This document shows, in pieces, positions 1-8,617 of a DNA stretch of 64,000 nucleotides. Under the pieces are notes generated by a model, which had not been told where the DNA came from, did not search any database, and saw nothing but the letters and a program-made list of their open reading frames with translations. Positions within the stretch are counted from its first letter, which is position 1; each line of letters opens with the position of its first letter. The position numbers and the translations under genes were made by a program. This stretch comes from CAVXNP01 sp963763305 (GTDB lineage Bacteria; Pseudomonadota; Gammaproteobacteria; Xanthomonadales; Rhodanobacteraceae). The stretch lies in NCBI GenBank assembly GCA_963763305.1, contig CAVXNP010000001.1, positions 1,488,001-1,552,000 of the forward strand, given 5' to 3'.

Positions 1-724
1 ACGAGGTGAGCACCTCCATGATGCGCGAGGTCTTTTCCTCGATCACCGAGGTCATGGTCTGCTGGCCGTAGATCAGGATCGAGATGTACAGGATGAAGCC
101 CATGAAATAGGCGATCATGAACGAGTCTTCGCCACTCTGGCCGGTGAGCTTGCCGTCCGACACCTTGATCGTGCGCATATCGGCCGGGGCCATCGCTTGC
201 CGCACCAGCGCCGGGTCCACGCCCGACTTGCCCAGCCGCACGCCGGCCAGCGCGCTGGAGACGCTGCGCTGCAGCGCGGACATCGATCCCATCGAGCCGA
301 CGTTGCTGCCGTAATAGGCCGCCGTGCCATCGGCCAGAGTCGCATCGGTGAGCACCAGTACGCCGTCCCAACCCTCGGCCTGGCCCTTCCTGGAGAAACC
401 GGTCTTGCCGACCAGCGTGTCACGCACCGTGGGCATCGTGTTGCCCGGGGCGGGAAACACCTGCACGCGATAGCGGGGTGGCGCGTTCGGGCCATCGCCC
501 AGCTTCTGCTGTTCCAGCGCCTGGCTGACGGCCTGCCCCAGGCCCAGCGACGAGCCGTCGACGATGGCCACGCGGCTGGTTTCGTCGCCACCGCTCATCA
601 TCAAGCCGGGCAGCACCACCATCAGCACCAGGAACACCGGCAACAACACGGTGGAGATCACGAACGCGCGGGTACGCACGCGCTCCACGAACTCGCGGCG
701 AACCACCGCCAGGGTCTTCTTCAT
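1..724 (-). CDS. ABC-2-type export permease, NatB-like (partial, 3' end outside window)
   Basis: This holds the first 241 codons of an ABC-2/COG1668-type permease; the C-terminal membrane domain lies beyond the left edge. The start ATG at 724 overlaps the stop of the upstream ATPase gene as ATGA, so the two are translationally coupled. A short basic N-terminus (MKKTLAVVRREF) is followed by a membrane helix at about residues 20-42, a soluble extracytoplasmic domain of about 160 residues, and a second helix starting near residue 203 (MIAYFMGFILYI). This single helix plus large loop is the usual start of NatB-type sodium or drug export permeases. The substrate cannot be told from the sequence. 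Confidence 0.85.
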   Translation of the reverse strand, partial: MKKTLAVVRREFVERVRTRAFVISTVLLPVFLVLMVVLPGLMMSGGDETSRVAIVDGSSLGLGQAVSQALEQQKLGDGPNAPPRYRVQVFPAPGNTMPTVRDTLVGKTGFSRKGQAEGWDGVLVLTDATLADGTAAYYGSNVGSMGSMSALQRSVSSALAGVRLGKSGVDPALVRQAMAPADMRTIKVSDGKLTGQSGEDSFMIAYFMGFILYISILIYGQQTMTSVIEEKTSRIMEVLTS

Positions 725-1671
725 GCGGCTTCTCCGGCAGGCGCGGTGGCGGCAGTGGCGCCGACCTTGGCAATGAAAATGGCATGCAGCGAAGGCTCCA
801 CCACCTCGAACCGGCGCAGCCCCACACCCTGGCGCACCAGTGCGGCCAGCAACTGCTCCGGATCGGCGCCTTCGGCCATCTGCACCTCGGCCGAGGCGCC
901 GTAGTCGTCGACCTTGGCGATCAGCGCGCGGTCGGCCAGGACCGGCTCGGCCAGCGCCTTGTCATGAGTGAAGCCCAGGGCCACGTGGCGACCGCCGAAA
1001 TCCGCCTTGACCTGCGCCACGCTGCCGCTGACCACCGCCTCGCCGCGCGCGATGATGGCGATGCGGTCGCACATCCGCTCGGCCTGCTCCATCACGTGGG
1101 TGGAGAACAGCACCGTGCGGCCGCTGGCGGCCAGCTCCACCACGATGTCCTTCATCACCTGCGCGTTGACCGGGTCCAGCCCGGAGAACGGCTCGTCCAG
1201 GATCACCAGTTCCGGCTCATGCAGCAGCGCGCCGGCGAACTGCACCTTCTGCTGCATGCCCTTGGACAGGTCCTCGACCTTCTTCTGCGCCCAGTCGCTG
1301 ATGCCCAGGCGCTCCAGCCAGGTACCGGAACGCCGGCGCGACTCGGCCCGCGAGATGCCCTTGGTCTCGCCCAGGAAGATCAGGTGGTCGAGCACCTTCA
1401 TCTTCTTGTACAGGCCGCGTTCCTCGGGCAGGTAACCAATGCGCTGCGACAGCGCGCGGCTGCCATGCGGCGAGCCAAACAGCACCACCTTGCCCGCATC
1501 CGGCTGCAGGATCCCCATGATCAGCCGGATCGTGGTCGACTTGCCGGCGCCGTTCGGCCCCAGCAGCCCGAAGATACCCCCGGGAGCCACCTCCAGCGAC
1601 AGCCGGTTGACCGCGGTATGACCGGAAAAACGCTTGACCACCGACTCGACGCGAACGCTCGCCATCGACAT
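721..1671 (-). CDS. ABC transporter ATP-binding protein, NatA-like
   Basis: A 316-residue ABC ATPase that would power the adjacent NatB-like permease at the inner membrane. Walker A (GPNGAGKST) lies near residue 38, the signature LSKGMQQK near 134 and Walker B (LVILDEP) near 154; the C-terminal ~100 residues are the variable extension common in this exporter subfamily. Two in-frame ATGs (codons 1 and 3) are possible starts. The gene overlaps the permease by 4 bp. Export rather than import is inferred because no binding-protein gene is adjacent; the substrate is unknown. Confidence 0.9.
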   Translation of the reverse strand: MSMASVRVESVVKRFSGHTAVNRLSLEVAPGGIFGLLGPNGAGKSTTIRLIMGILQPDAGKVVLFGSPHGSRALSQRIGYLPEERGLYKKMKVLDHLIFLGETKGISRAESRRRSGTWLERLGISDWAQKKVEDLSKGMQQKVQFAGALLHEPELVILDEPFSGLDPVNAQVMKDIVVELAASGRTVLFSTHVMEQAERMCDRIAIIARGEAVVSGSVAQVKADFGGRHVALGFTHDKALAEPVLADRALIAKVDDYGASAEVQMAEGADPEQLLAALVRQGVGLRRFEVVEPSLHAIFIAKVGATAATAPAGEAA

Positions 1672-1744
1672 GCAACCCCCTTGAGTCCTTCAAGACCTGT
1701 CCCACCCCGCCGGGAAAATAGCACGAGCCTCGGGTCGGCCATAT

Positions 1745-1871
1745 GGCGCCAGCGCCTGGCTGCCGAAGCGCCACCGAGCCAGTGCCGCCAGGCAGGCACG
1801 GCTGCGTCATGCGCTGGAGCCCCTTGCCGCTTGGCGGTGCCAGGCGCGCAGGGATCGCCAGCGCTGGCGCC
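1745..1871. repeat. long-range inverted repeat upstream of a small membrane protein gene
   Basis: The 296-bp gap between the ABC ATPase and the next gene holds an 11-bp perfect inverted repeat, GGCGCCAGCGC (1745-1755) and GCGCTGGCGCC (1861-1871). Partly complementary GC-rich sequence lies between the arms (CCTGGC and GCCAGG segments). It could fold as an RNA leader or be chance pairing in GC-rich DNA. No matching known RNA family was recognised. Confidence 0.3.
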
Positions 1872-1967
1872 TGCGGGCCGATCCGGGTAAAACGGCCACT
1901 CGCCTGCTTCTTCGCGGTAGTGGGGTGCGATGCGCAGGCCTCCTGTCCACAGGTTGGGGGAAACCGC

Positions 1968-2363
1968 ATGACCACCGATCGCAAATTCCTGGTATTCGCA
2001 CTGGGCTACGCCGCCGTAGGCATGGCGCTGGGCATCTACATGGCCGCCTCCAGGGACCATGGCCAACTCGTCACCCATGCGCACATCCTGCTGGTGGGCT
2101 TTGTCGCATCGCTGGTCTACGGAATCATCCACAAGCTCTGGCTGCAGCGACCCGCGCCGATGCTGGCCCGCGTGCAGTTCTGGCTGCACCAGCTCGGTAC
2201 CGCGTGCATGGTTGCCGGGCTGTTCCTGCTGTACGGCGGCTTCGCGCCGGAACGCACGCTCGGCCCACTGCTCGGGCTGGGCTCGGCCGCGGTGCTGGCC
2301 GGCGTGCTGGTGATGCTCTACATGGTGGCGCGCCCGGCCGCTGGCCCGGTCGCCGCCGGCTGA
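1968..2363 (+). CDS. small membrane protein, CcoN-like fragment style
   Basis: A 131-residue protein with four predicted membrane helices (about residues 7-25, 37-55, 68-88 and 97-116). The start ATG follows a purine-rich stretch (AGGTTGGGGGAAA). The motif THAHILLVGF in helix 2 resembles the histidine-containing helix of cytochrome oxidase subunit I-like and NnrS-like membrane proteins, but the protein is too short to be an oxidase. It stands alone between minus-strand genes. The function is not recognised; haem or metal binding is only a possibility. Confidence 0.7.
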   Translation: MTTDRKFLVFALGYAAVGMALGIYMAASRDHGQLVTHAHILLVGFVASLVYGIIHKLWLQRPAPMLARVQFWLHQLGTACMVAGLFLLYGGFAPERTLGPLLGLGSAAVLAGVLVMLYMVARPAAGPVAAG

Positions 2364-2438
2364 CCACCCGGCAGTGGGCCATCGCACCCGGACCGCGCCG
2401 GGCGCGACGGCAGGACACCTACGCTCGCGTGGGCCGGA

Positions 2439-3722
2439 TCATCCGCGCCGCAACGCCCGGTGTGCGATGTCGCGGCGACAGAAGGCGCCCGGGTAGCGGA
2501 TATGGGCTACGGCGGCATAGGCATGCTCGCGGGCCTCGGCCAGGTCCTTGCCCAGGGCACACACGGTCAGCACGCGGCCGCCGGCTGTGAGCACCTGATC
2601 AGCCGCACCCAGCCGGGTGCCGGCGTGGAAGACCTTGGTGTCGGCGTCGAACGGGCCATCCAGGCCGTCGATGACGTCGCCGCTGCGCACCTTGCCAGGA
2701 TAGCCACCGGCAGCCATCACCACGCCGATCGAGGGCCGCGGGTCCCACTGTACGCGGGTGTGCTGCAGGCGCCCGTCCAGTGCCGCCTCGATCAGTTCGA
2801 CCAGGTCGGACTTCAGCCGCAGCATGATTGGCTGGGTCTCCGGATCACCGAAGCGCACGTTGTATTCGATCACCCGGGGGGCGCCGGTCTTGTCGATCAT
2901 CAGTCCGGCGTACAGGAAGCCCATGAACGGCGCACCCTCGGCGGCCATCCCGCGCAGGGTCGGCTCGATCACCTCGCGCAGGATGCGCTGCTCGACCTCG
3001 GGGGTGACCACCGGTGCGGGCGAGTACGCGCCCATGCCACCGGTGTTCGGTCCCAGATCGCCCTCGTCGCGGCGCTTGTGGTCCTGGCTGCTGGCCATCG
3101 GCAGCGCATGCGCGCCGTCGCTCATGACGATGTAGCTGGCTTCCTCGCCCTCCAGGAACTCCTCGATGACCACCCGCGCCGAGGCATCGCCAAAGCTGTG
3201 CGCACCGAGCATGTCGTGCAGCGCCAGCTCGGCGTCGGCCAGCGACAGCGCCACCACCACGCCCTTGCCGGCGGCCAGGCCGTCGGCCTTGATCACGATG
3301 GGTGCGCCGTGCTGGCGCACGTAGGCCAGCGCCGGGTTCAACTCGGTGAACACCGCATAGCGCGCGGTGGGAATGTTGTGGCGGAGCAGGAAGTCCTTGG
3401 CGAAGGCCTTGGAGCCCTCCAGCTGCGCGGCCAGCGCACGCGGGCCGAAGATGCGCAGGCCGGCGGCGCGGAACTTGTCGACCACGCCGGCCACCAGCGG
3501 CACTTCCGGGCCGACCACGGTCAGCTCGACCTTCTCCGCCCTGGCCAGGGCGAGCAGACCGGCAATGTCGTTGGCGGCGATGTCGGCGTTGCGCACGCCG
3601 CGCTCGCGCGCGGTGCCGGCATTGCCCGGCGCCACGATCACCTCGCTGACCCGCGCCGAGCGCTTGAGCTTCCACGCCAGCGCGTGTTCGCGCCCGCCGC
3701 TGCCGATGACCAGGACCTTCAT
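2439..3722 (-). CDS. purD: phosphoribosylamine-glycine ligase (GAR synthetase)
   Basis: A 427-residue ATP-grasp enzyme of de novo purine synthesis that joins glycine to 5-phosphoribosylamine in the cytosol. The N-terminal MKVLVIGSGGREHALAWKL is diagnostic; the ATP-grasp core includes IVIKADGLAAGKGVVVA and PNTGGMGAYSPAP, and YNVRFGDPETQ carries metal-binding residues. The length fits the family and the ATG at 3722 starts exactly at the conserved N-terminus. purH is not next to it here. Confidence 0.97.
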   Translation of the reverse strand: MKVLVIGSGGREHALAWKLKRSARVSEVIVAPGNAGTARERGVRNADIAANDIAGLLALARAEKVELTVVGPEVPLVAGVVDKFRAAGLRIFGPRALAAQLEGSKAFAKDFLLRHNIPTARYAVFTELNPALAYVRQHGAPIVIKADGLAAGKGVVVALSLADAELALHDMLGAHSFGDASARVVIEEFLEGEEASYIVMSDGAHALPMASSQDHKRRDEGDLGPNTGGMGAYSPAPVVTPEVEQRILREVIEPTLRGMAAEGAPFMGFLYAGLMIDKTGAPRVIEYNVRFGDPETQPIMLRLKSDLVELIEAALDGRLQHTRVQWDPRPSIGVVMAAGGYPGKVRSGDVIDGLDGPFDADTKVFHAGTRLGAADQVLTAGGRVLTVCALGKDLAEAREHAYAAVAHIRYPGAFCRRDIAHRALRRG

Positions 3723-3800
3723 GCCGACTCCGCTGTGAGAAACCGCGCCCGCTGCGGCGCAGCACGCATTGTAGCGGGCGTGTCCGGGCCGCCGGAACTC

Positions 3801-3866
3801 GCAGGGTGGGCTTCAGCCCACTCCGGGTCGTGCGGCAGGTGGCGGTGGGCTGAAGCCCACCCTACG
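3801..3866. repeat. REP-like paired palindromic element, copy 1
   Basis: Two copies of the imperfect palindrome GTGGGCTTCAGCCCAC lie in opposite orientation: 3806-3821 and, as GTGGGCTGAAGCCCAC, 3845-3860. Each carries an outer flank, GCAGG on the left and CCTACG on the right. The same design occurs at 26561-26686. The right arm supplies the TAG stop codon (3862-3864) of the adenylate-forming enzyme gene on the minus strand. This head-to-head arrangement is like a bacterial interspersed mosaic element; no transposase is nearby. Confidence 0.75.
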
Positions 3867-5256
3867 GATGCGCGTGGTGGCGGGCGACAAGGTCGAGCAG
3901 TGCCGCCCGCGGCAGCTTGCCGGTTTCGTTGCGCGGCATTGCCTCGACCAGCACCAGCGGGCGGGGCAGGAACAGCGGATCGATCGCACGGCGCAGGGCC
4001 TCGAGAATCGCGTGTTCGTCCAGCCCGGGCGCCACCGCCAGCGCCGCGATGCGGTGCACGCCCAGCGTATCGCCGTCACCCAGCTGGAACACCACGCCGT
4101 CCTTGACGCCGGGTATCGCCAGCAGCCGGCGGGTCAGGTCACCCAGCGAGGCGCGCTTGCCGGCAATCTCCAGCATGTCGGCGTGGCGCCCGCGCAGCTG
4201 GAACCGGCGCCCGCCGTGGGACACCGTGACGATGTCGGCCAGGGTGGTCGCACCGACCAGTTGTGGCGCCTGCACGGCGGTGCCGTCCGGTTGCGGGTGC
4301 AGGCTGGCTCCCTCGTAGAGCTGCCAGTCGGTTTCATGCGCGGTGCGGCGGCTGGCGAAGACGCAGGTCTCGGTGGAACCGAACACTTCCAGCATCGGCG
4401 CATCGAAGCGCTGCTCGGCGGCGGCGGCCAGCTCGGCCGACAGCGGTGCGGTGGCCGAGACCATCGCCGCGATCGGCGGCAGGTCGATACCCGACTCCAC
4501 CAGCGCGCGCAGGTGTACCGGCGTGGTCACCAGCACCCGCGGCGCGGGCACCTCGGCCAGCGCGGCGGCCACGTCGGCGGGAAAGAACGGGCGGCCGGCA
4601 TGCACCGCGGCATTGCCCAGCAACGGCAGCAGCACCGAGGTTTCCATGCCGTACATGTGTTGCGGCGGTACCGTGGCGACCAACTCGAAGCGTGCACCGA
4701 CCACGGCCTGCAGCATCGCCATGTTGCCGGCATTGCTGGCATGGAAGCTGCGCCAGGTCTTGGGGTTGGCGCCGGGTACGCCGGTGGAGCCGGAGGTGTA
4801 GCCGATCGCCACCACCTGCTCGGCCGGGACATGCGGCATCGCCGCCTCGTCGCCCGTGGTGGCCTGCGGCTCCGGGACGATCGCGTCCAGCGAGGGCAGG
4901 CGTCGATAACCGCGCGGTTCGAGGTCGAGCGCCTGTTCACCCAGCGCGTAGCAACCCGGATGCGTGGCCATCACCTCGTCCACCGCCTGCGGCGCGCGCG
5001 AGGAGGGCAGCAGGTTGGTCTGGCCGCGCATGACGATGGCGCAGAAGGCGACCAGGAAGGCGTAGCGGTCCTCGCACAGGTTCACCGCCGCCGGCGCGCT
5101 GGGCAGGGTCGCCGCCACGTGGCGCACGTGGGCCAGGAACTGCGCCACGCTGACCGGTGCACCGTCGCGCCAGGCAAGCACCCGCTCGCCCTGGCCGGCC
5201 AGCAACGGCAGCCGTTGCGGCGCTTCGTTGCGGTAGGTGTCGTATACGGTCGCCAA
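3862..5256 (-). CDS. AMP-binding adenylate-forming enzyme (acyl-CoA synthetase-like)
   Basis: A 464-residue member of the ANL superfamily, somewhat shorter than typical acyl-CoA synthetases. The P-loop-like motif IGYTSGSTGVPGANPKTW is near residues 160-177 and EVFGSTETCVFASRRT matches the A5 region; the C-terminal subdomain contains RGRHADMLEIAGKRASLGDL and ends with PRNETGKLPR, whose lysine is the usual catalytic residue. It should adenylate a carboxylic acid substrate, which cannot be named. Similar stand-alone proteins occur in aryl-polyene or xanthomonadin clusters, but no such cluster is visible here. The stop codon lies inside a REP-like arm. Confidence 0.85.
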   Translation of the reverse strand: MATVYDTYRNEAPQRLPLLAGQGERVLAWRDGAPVSVAQFLAHVRHVAATLPSAPAAVNLCEDRYAFLVAFCAIVMRGQTNLLPSSRAPQAVDEVMATHPGCYALGEQALDLEPRGYRRLPSLDAIVPEPQATTGDEAAMPHVPAEQVVAIGYTSGSTGVPGANPKTWRSFHASNAGNMAMLQAVVGARFELVATVPPQHMYGMETSVLLPLLGNAAVHAGRPFFPADVAAALAEVPAPRVLVTTPVHLRALVESGIDLPPIAAMVSATAPLSAELAAAAEQRFDAPMLEVFGSTETCVFASRRTAHETDWQLYEGASLHPQPDGTAVQAPQLVGATTLADIVTVSHGGRRFQLRGRHADMLEIAGKRASLGDLTRRLLAIPGVKDGVVFQLGDGDTLGVHRIAALAVAPGLDEHAILEALRRAIDPLFLPRPLVLVEAMPRNETGKLPRAALLDLVARHHAHP

Positions 5257-5400
5257 CGCAATGCTCTCCCAATAGGACCGGGGCGTCAGATCGACGGCAC
5301 AGCATGATCGCGGGCCACGGAAAACCCGCGTGAATGGCGACCGCTTGCATCCCGCGATGGCCGAAGGCGCAAGCCGCCCGCCGTCGCGCCCCCTGGACGC

Positions 5401-5970
5401 TTACGCACGGATGATACCGCCGGACAGTGCATCGTGTATCGCGGTGGGCCGCTCCAGCCCGCCGACGGGCGCGTCCAGTATCCCGTCCAGGCGGTCGTCG
5501 AAGTAGTCCATGGCCATCTGCGCCGAGCGCGCCGGCGGCTGCCCGTGCGGATTGGCGCTGGTCGAGACCAGCGCGCCGCCAAAGGCCTCGCACAGCGCCG
5601 CGGCCGGCGCGTGCGCGGTGATTCGCAACGCGATACCGGCATGGCTGCCGGCGACCCAGTCGGGCACCGCCGCACTGCGCGGAAAGATCCAGGTGTGCGG
5701 ACCGGGCCAGCTGGCGCGCGCGCGCGCCAGCGCCTCGTCCGGCACCGCGACCAGGTCGATGTAGCGCTCGACCTGGGCGAAGTCGGACGCGATCAGCAGC
5801 ACGCCCTGGCTGGGCGGGCGCTGTTTGAGGGCGAACACGCGCTCGAACGCGCCGCGGTCGTGCGGATCGCAACCCAGGCCGAACACCGCCTCGGTCGGGT
5901 AGGCCAGCACGCCGCCCGCCTTCAACAGGTCGGCGGCGGCGTCGATCTCGGCCAGGCTGAAGCGTCGCAC
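5401..5970 (-). CDS. tsaC: threonylcarbamoyl-AMP synthase (Sua5/YciO/YrdC family)
   Basis: A 189-residue YrdC-domain protein that makes threonylcarbamoyl-AMP for the t6A37 modification of ANN-decoding tRNAs. The N-terminal GGVLAYPTEAVFGLGCDPHD and the KQRPPSQGVLLIASD segment carry the family's nucleotide and bicarbonate/threonine-binding residues, and STSANPHGQPPAR is the conserved SxNxSG-like segment. The length matches short TsaC rather than long Sua5. The start is 3 bp past the topA stop, so it is probably co-transcribed with topA. Its tRNA-Ile targets include the intron-containing tRNA in this window. Confidence 0.95.
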   Translation of the reverse strand: MRRFSLAEIDAAADLLKAGGVLAYPTEAVFGLGCDPHDRGAFERVFALKQRPPSQGVLLIASDFAQVERYIDLVAVPDEALARARASWPGPHTWIFPRSAAVPDWVAGSHAGIALRITAHAPAAALCEAFGGALVSTSANPHGQPPARSAQMAMDYFDDRLDGILDAPVGGLERPTAIHDALSGGIIRA

Positions 5971-5973
5971 CGC

Positions 5974-8493
5974 TCAGCTCTCGGTCGGGCTGGCCGGTGC
6001 CTTGCTCGCGGCGGCCTTCTTCACCGCCGCCTTGCGTGCAGGGGTCTTCTTGGCCGCGGTCTTCTTGCTGGCGGCCTTCTTCGTGGCGGTGGCCTTCTTG
6101 GCGGCCGGCGCCTTCTTGGTCGCCGCCTTCTTCGCCGCCGGCGCCTTTTTCGTGGCGGTCTTCCTGGTCGCGGTCTTCTTGCCGAAGCGGCCCTTCTTCA
6201 CCGGCGCGGCGGCCAGCAGTTCCAGACACTGCGCCTCGGTCAGTTGCTTCGGCTCCTGGTCCTTGGGGATGCGCGCGTTCTTCTCGCCGTCGGTGATGTA
6301 GGCGCCATAGCGGCCGTTGAGCACCTGCACGCCGTTGCCGAAATCCAGGATCAGCCGGTTCGCCAGCATCTCGAGCTTTTCCTGCACGATCTGCAGCGCC
6401 CGCGGCAGCTCGATGGTGTAGGGGTCGTCCTCCGGCTTGAGCGAGGCGTAGGTGCTGCCCTGTTTCACGAACGGGCCGAAGCGGCCCACGCCGACACTGA
6501 CCTCGTCGCCGTTCTCGGCCTGGCCGAGCTTGCGCGGCAGCTTGAACAGCTGCAATGCCTCGTCCAGGGTGATCGTGTGCATGCTCTGCCCCGGGCGCAG
6601 GCTGGCGAAGGTGGGTTTCTCCTCGTCGTCCTTGGTGCCGATCGCCGCATACGGCCCGTAGCGACCCAGCCGCACCGACACCGGCTTGCCACTCTTGGGG
6701 TCGGTGCCCAGCTCGCGCGCGCCGGTGGCCTCGTTGCGGTCGACCGACTCGGTCTTCTCGTCCACCTGCTGCTTGAACGGGAGCCAGAAGCGCTCCATCA
6801 GCGGCACCCAGGCCTCCTCGCCGCGGCTGACCGCATCCAGCTCGTCCTCCAGCTTGGCGGTGAAGTCGTAATCGACGTACTGGGTGAAGTGCTGCACCAG
6901 GAACTTGCCCACCGCGCGGCCAACGTCGGTCGGCTTGAAGCGGCGCGCGTCCAGCAGCACGTACTCACGGTTGAGCAGCACCTGGATGATGCTGGCGTAG
7001 GTAGAGGGTCGGCCGATGCCGTGCTCTTCCAGCGCCTTGACCAGGCTGGCCTCGGAGTACCGCGGCGGCGGCTCGGTGAAATGCTGGTCGGCAGCGATGT
7101 CCTGCAGCGGCACCTGTTCGTCCTTGACCAGACGCGGCAGCCGGCGGCCTTCGTCCTCGTCCTCGGCGCTCTTCTGGTCGCGTCCTTCCTCGTACACCGC
7201 CAGGAAGCCCGGGTCGACCACGGTGGTGCCGGTGGAGCGGAACGAGGCGTCGCCGCCGGCCACGTCGGGCAGGGCGAACTCCACCGAGACGGTGTTCAGG
7301 GTGGCGTGGATCATCTGGCAGGCGACGGTGCGCTTCCAGATCAGCTCGTACAGTTTGCGCTGGTCGTCGCTGAGGTACGCGGCTACCGAGCGCGGGGTGC
7401 GCATGGCCGAGGTCGGACGGACCGCCTCATGCGCCTCCTGGGCGTTCTTGGATTTGGTTTTGTACACCTGCGGCGCATCGGGCAGCGCCTTGCCACCAAA
7501 GTCGCGGGCGATCAGCTGGCGCAGCTCGGCCAGCGCTTCCTCGCCAAGCATGGTGGAGTCGGTACGCATGTAGGTGATCAGGCCGACGTTGCCCTCGTCA
7601 CCCAGCGCCACGCCCTCGTACAGGCCCTGCGCCACCTTCATCGTGCGGCTGGTGGAAAAGCCCAGCTTGCGCGCGGCCTCCTGCTGCAGGGTGGAGGTGG
7701 TGAACGGCGCGGCCGGTCGGCGCTTGCGCTCCTTGGAGCCGACCTCGCTGACCGTCAGCTGTCCGTGGGCGGCCTGCTTGAGTGCAGCGCGCGCGGCCAT
7801 CGCGTCGGCCTCGTTGGTGAGGTCGAACTGCTCGAACTTCTTGCCATTGAGGCGGGTCAGGCGGGCAGTGAAGTCGCCGTCGGCGTGCTGCAGCTTGGCC
7901 TCCACACTCCAGTACTCGCGGGCGACGAAGGCCTCGATCTCCTCCTCGCGCTCGACGATCATGCGCAGCGCCGGCGACTGCACCCGGCCGGCGGACAGCC
8001 CGCGCTGCACCTTGCGCCACAGCACCGGCGACAGGTTGAAGCCGACCAGGTAATCCAGCGCGCGGCGGGCCTGCTGGGCATCGACCAGATCGTGCGAGAG
8101 CTGGCGCGGTTCGGCCACCGCGGCCTTGATCGCCTTGGGCGTGATCTCGGAGAAGACCACCCGGTGCATGCGCTTGCCTTCGGTGAGGCCGCGCTCGTGC
8201 AGGATCTCGCTGATGTGCCAGCTGATCGCCTCGCCTTCGCGATCCAAGTCGGTTGCCAGGTAGATGTCGTCGGCCTGCTTGGCCGCCTTGGCGATCGCAT
8301 CGACGTGTTTCTCGTTGCGCTCGATCACCTCGTAGTTCATGGCGAAACCGTGCTCGGTGTCGACTGCGCCCTCCTTCGGTTTCAGATCGCGCACATGGCC
8401 GTAGGAGGCCAGGACCTGGAAGTCCTTGCCGAGGTATTTGTTGATCGTCTTGGCCTTGGCAGGCGATTCGACGATGAGCAGGTTTTTTGCCAT
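5974..8493 (-). CDS. topA: DNA topoisomerase I
   Basis: An 839-residue type IA topoisomerase that relaxes negative supercoils. The start at 8493 (MAKNLLIVESPAKAKTINKY) is chosen because it begins the conserved Toprim domain; an upstream in-frame ATG at 8544 would add 17 residues with no homology. The active-site region GLITYMRTDST is clear. After the core come repeated zinc-free C-terminal modules (RLGRYGPYAAIG, GVGRFGPFVKQG, LNGRYGAYITDG), then a tail of about 75 residues made almost only of Lys, Ala and Thr, histone H1-like. That tail replaces the zinc fingers of the E. coli enzyme and probably binds DNA non-specifically. Confidence 0.97.
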   Translation of the reverse strand: MAKNLLIVESPAKAKTINKYLGKDFQVLASYGHVRDLKPKEGAVDTEHGFAMNYEVIERNEKHVDAIAKAAKQADDIYLATDLDREGEAISWHISEILHERGLTEGKRMHRVVFSEITPKAIKAAVAEPRQLSHDLVDAQQARRALDYLVGFNLSPVLWRKVQRGLSAGRVQSPALRMIVEREEEIEAFVAREYWSVEAKLQHADGDFTARLTRLNGKKFEQFDLTNEADAMAARAALKQAAHGQLTVSEVGSKERKRRPAAPFTTSTLQQEAARKLGFSTSRTMKVAQGLYEGVALGDEGNVGLITYMRTDSTMLGEEALAELRQLIARDFGGKALPDAPQVYKTKSKNAQEAHEAVRPTSAMRTPRSVAAYLSDDQRKLYELIWKRTVACQMIHATLNTVSVEFALPDVAGGDASFRSTGTTVVDPGFLAVYEEGRDQKSAEDEDEGRRLPRLVKDEQVPLQDIAADQHFTEPPPRYSEASLVKALEEHGIGRPSTYASIIQVLLNREYVLLDARRFKPTDVGRAVGKFLVQHFTQYVDYDFTAKLEDELDAVSRGEEAWVPLMERFWLPFKQQVDEKTESVDRNEATGARELGTDPKSGKPVSVRLGRYGPYAAIGTKDDEEKPTFASLRPGQSMHTITLDEALQLFKLPRKLGQAENGDEVSVGVGRFGPFVKQGSTYASLKPEDDPYTIELPRALQIVQEKLEMLANRLILDFGNGVQVLNGRYGAYITDGEKNARIPKDQEPKQLTEAQCLELLAAAPVKKGRFGKKTATRKTATKKAPAAKKAATKKAPAAKKATATKKAASKKTAAKKTPARKAAVKKAAASKAPASPTES

Positions 8494-8617
8494 GAAGCGG
8501 GGTTTCCAGCGATGGGAGGCCGTCGCAAGGGGCGGCGGACACATTATCTAGTTGAGCCATGCGGCCGCGCCGGCTGTCAAGCCAAATCGCGCGGAACGGC
8601 CACGTGGTGCGCTTTTA

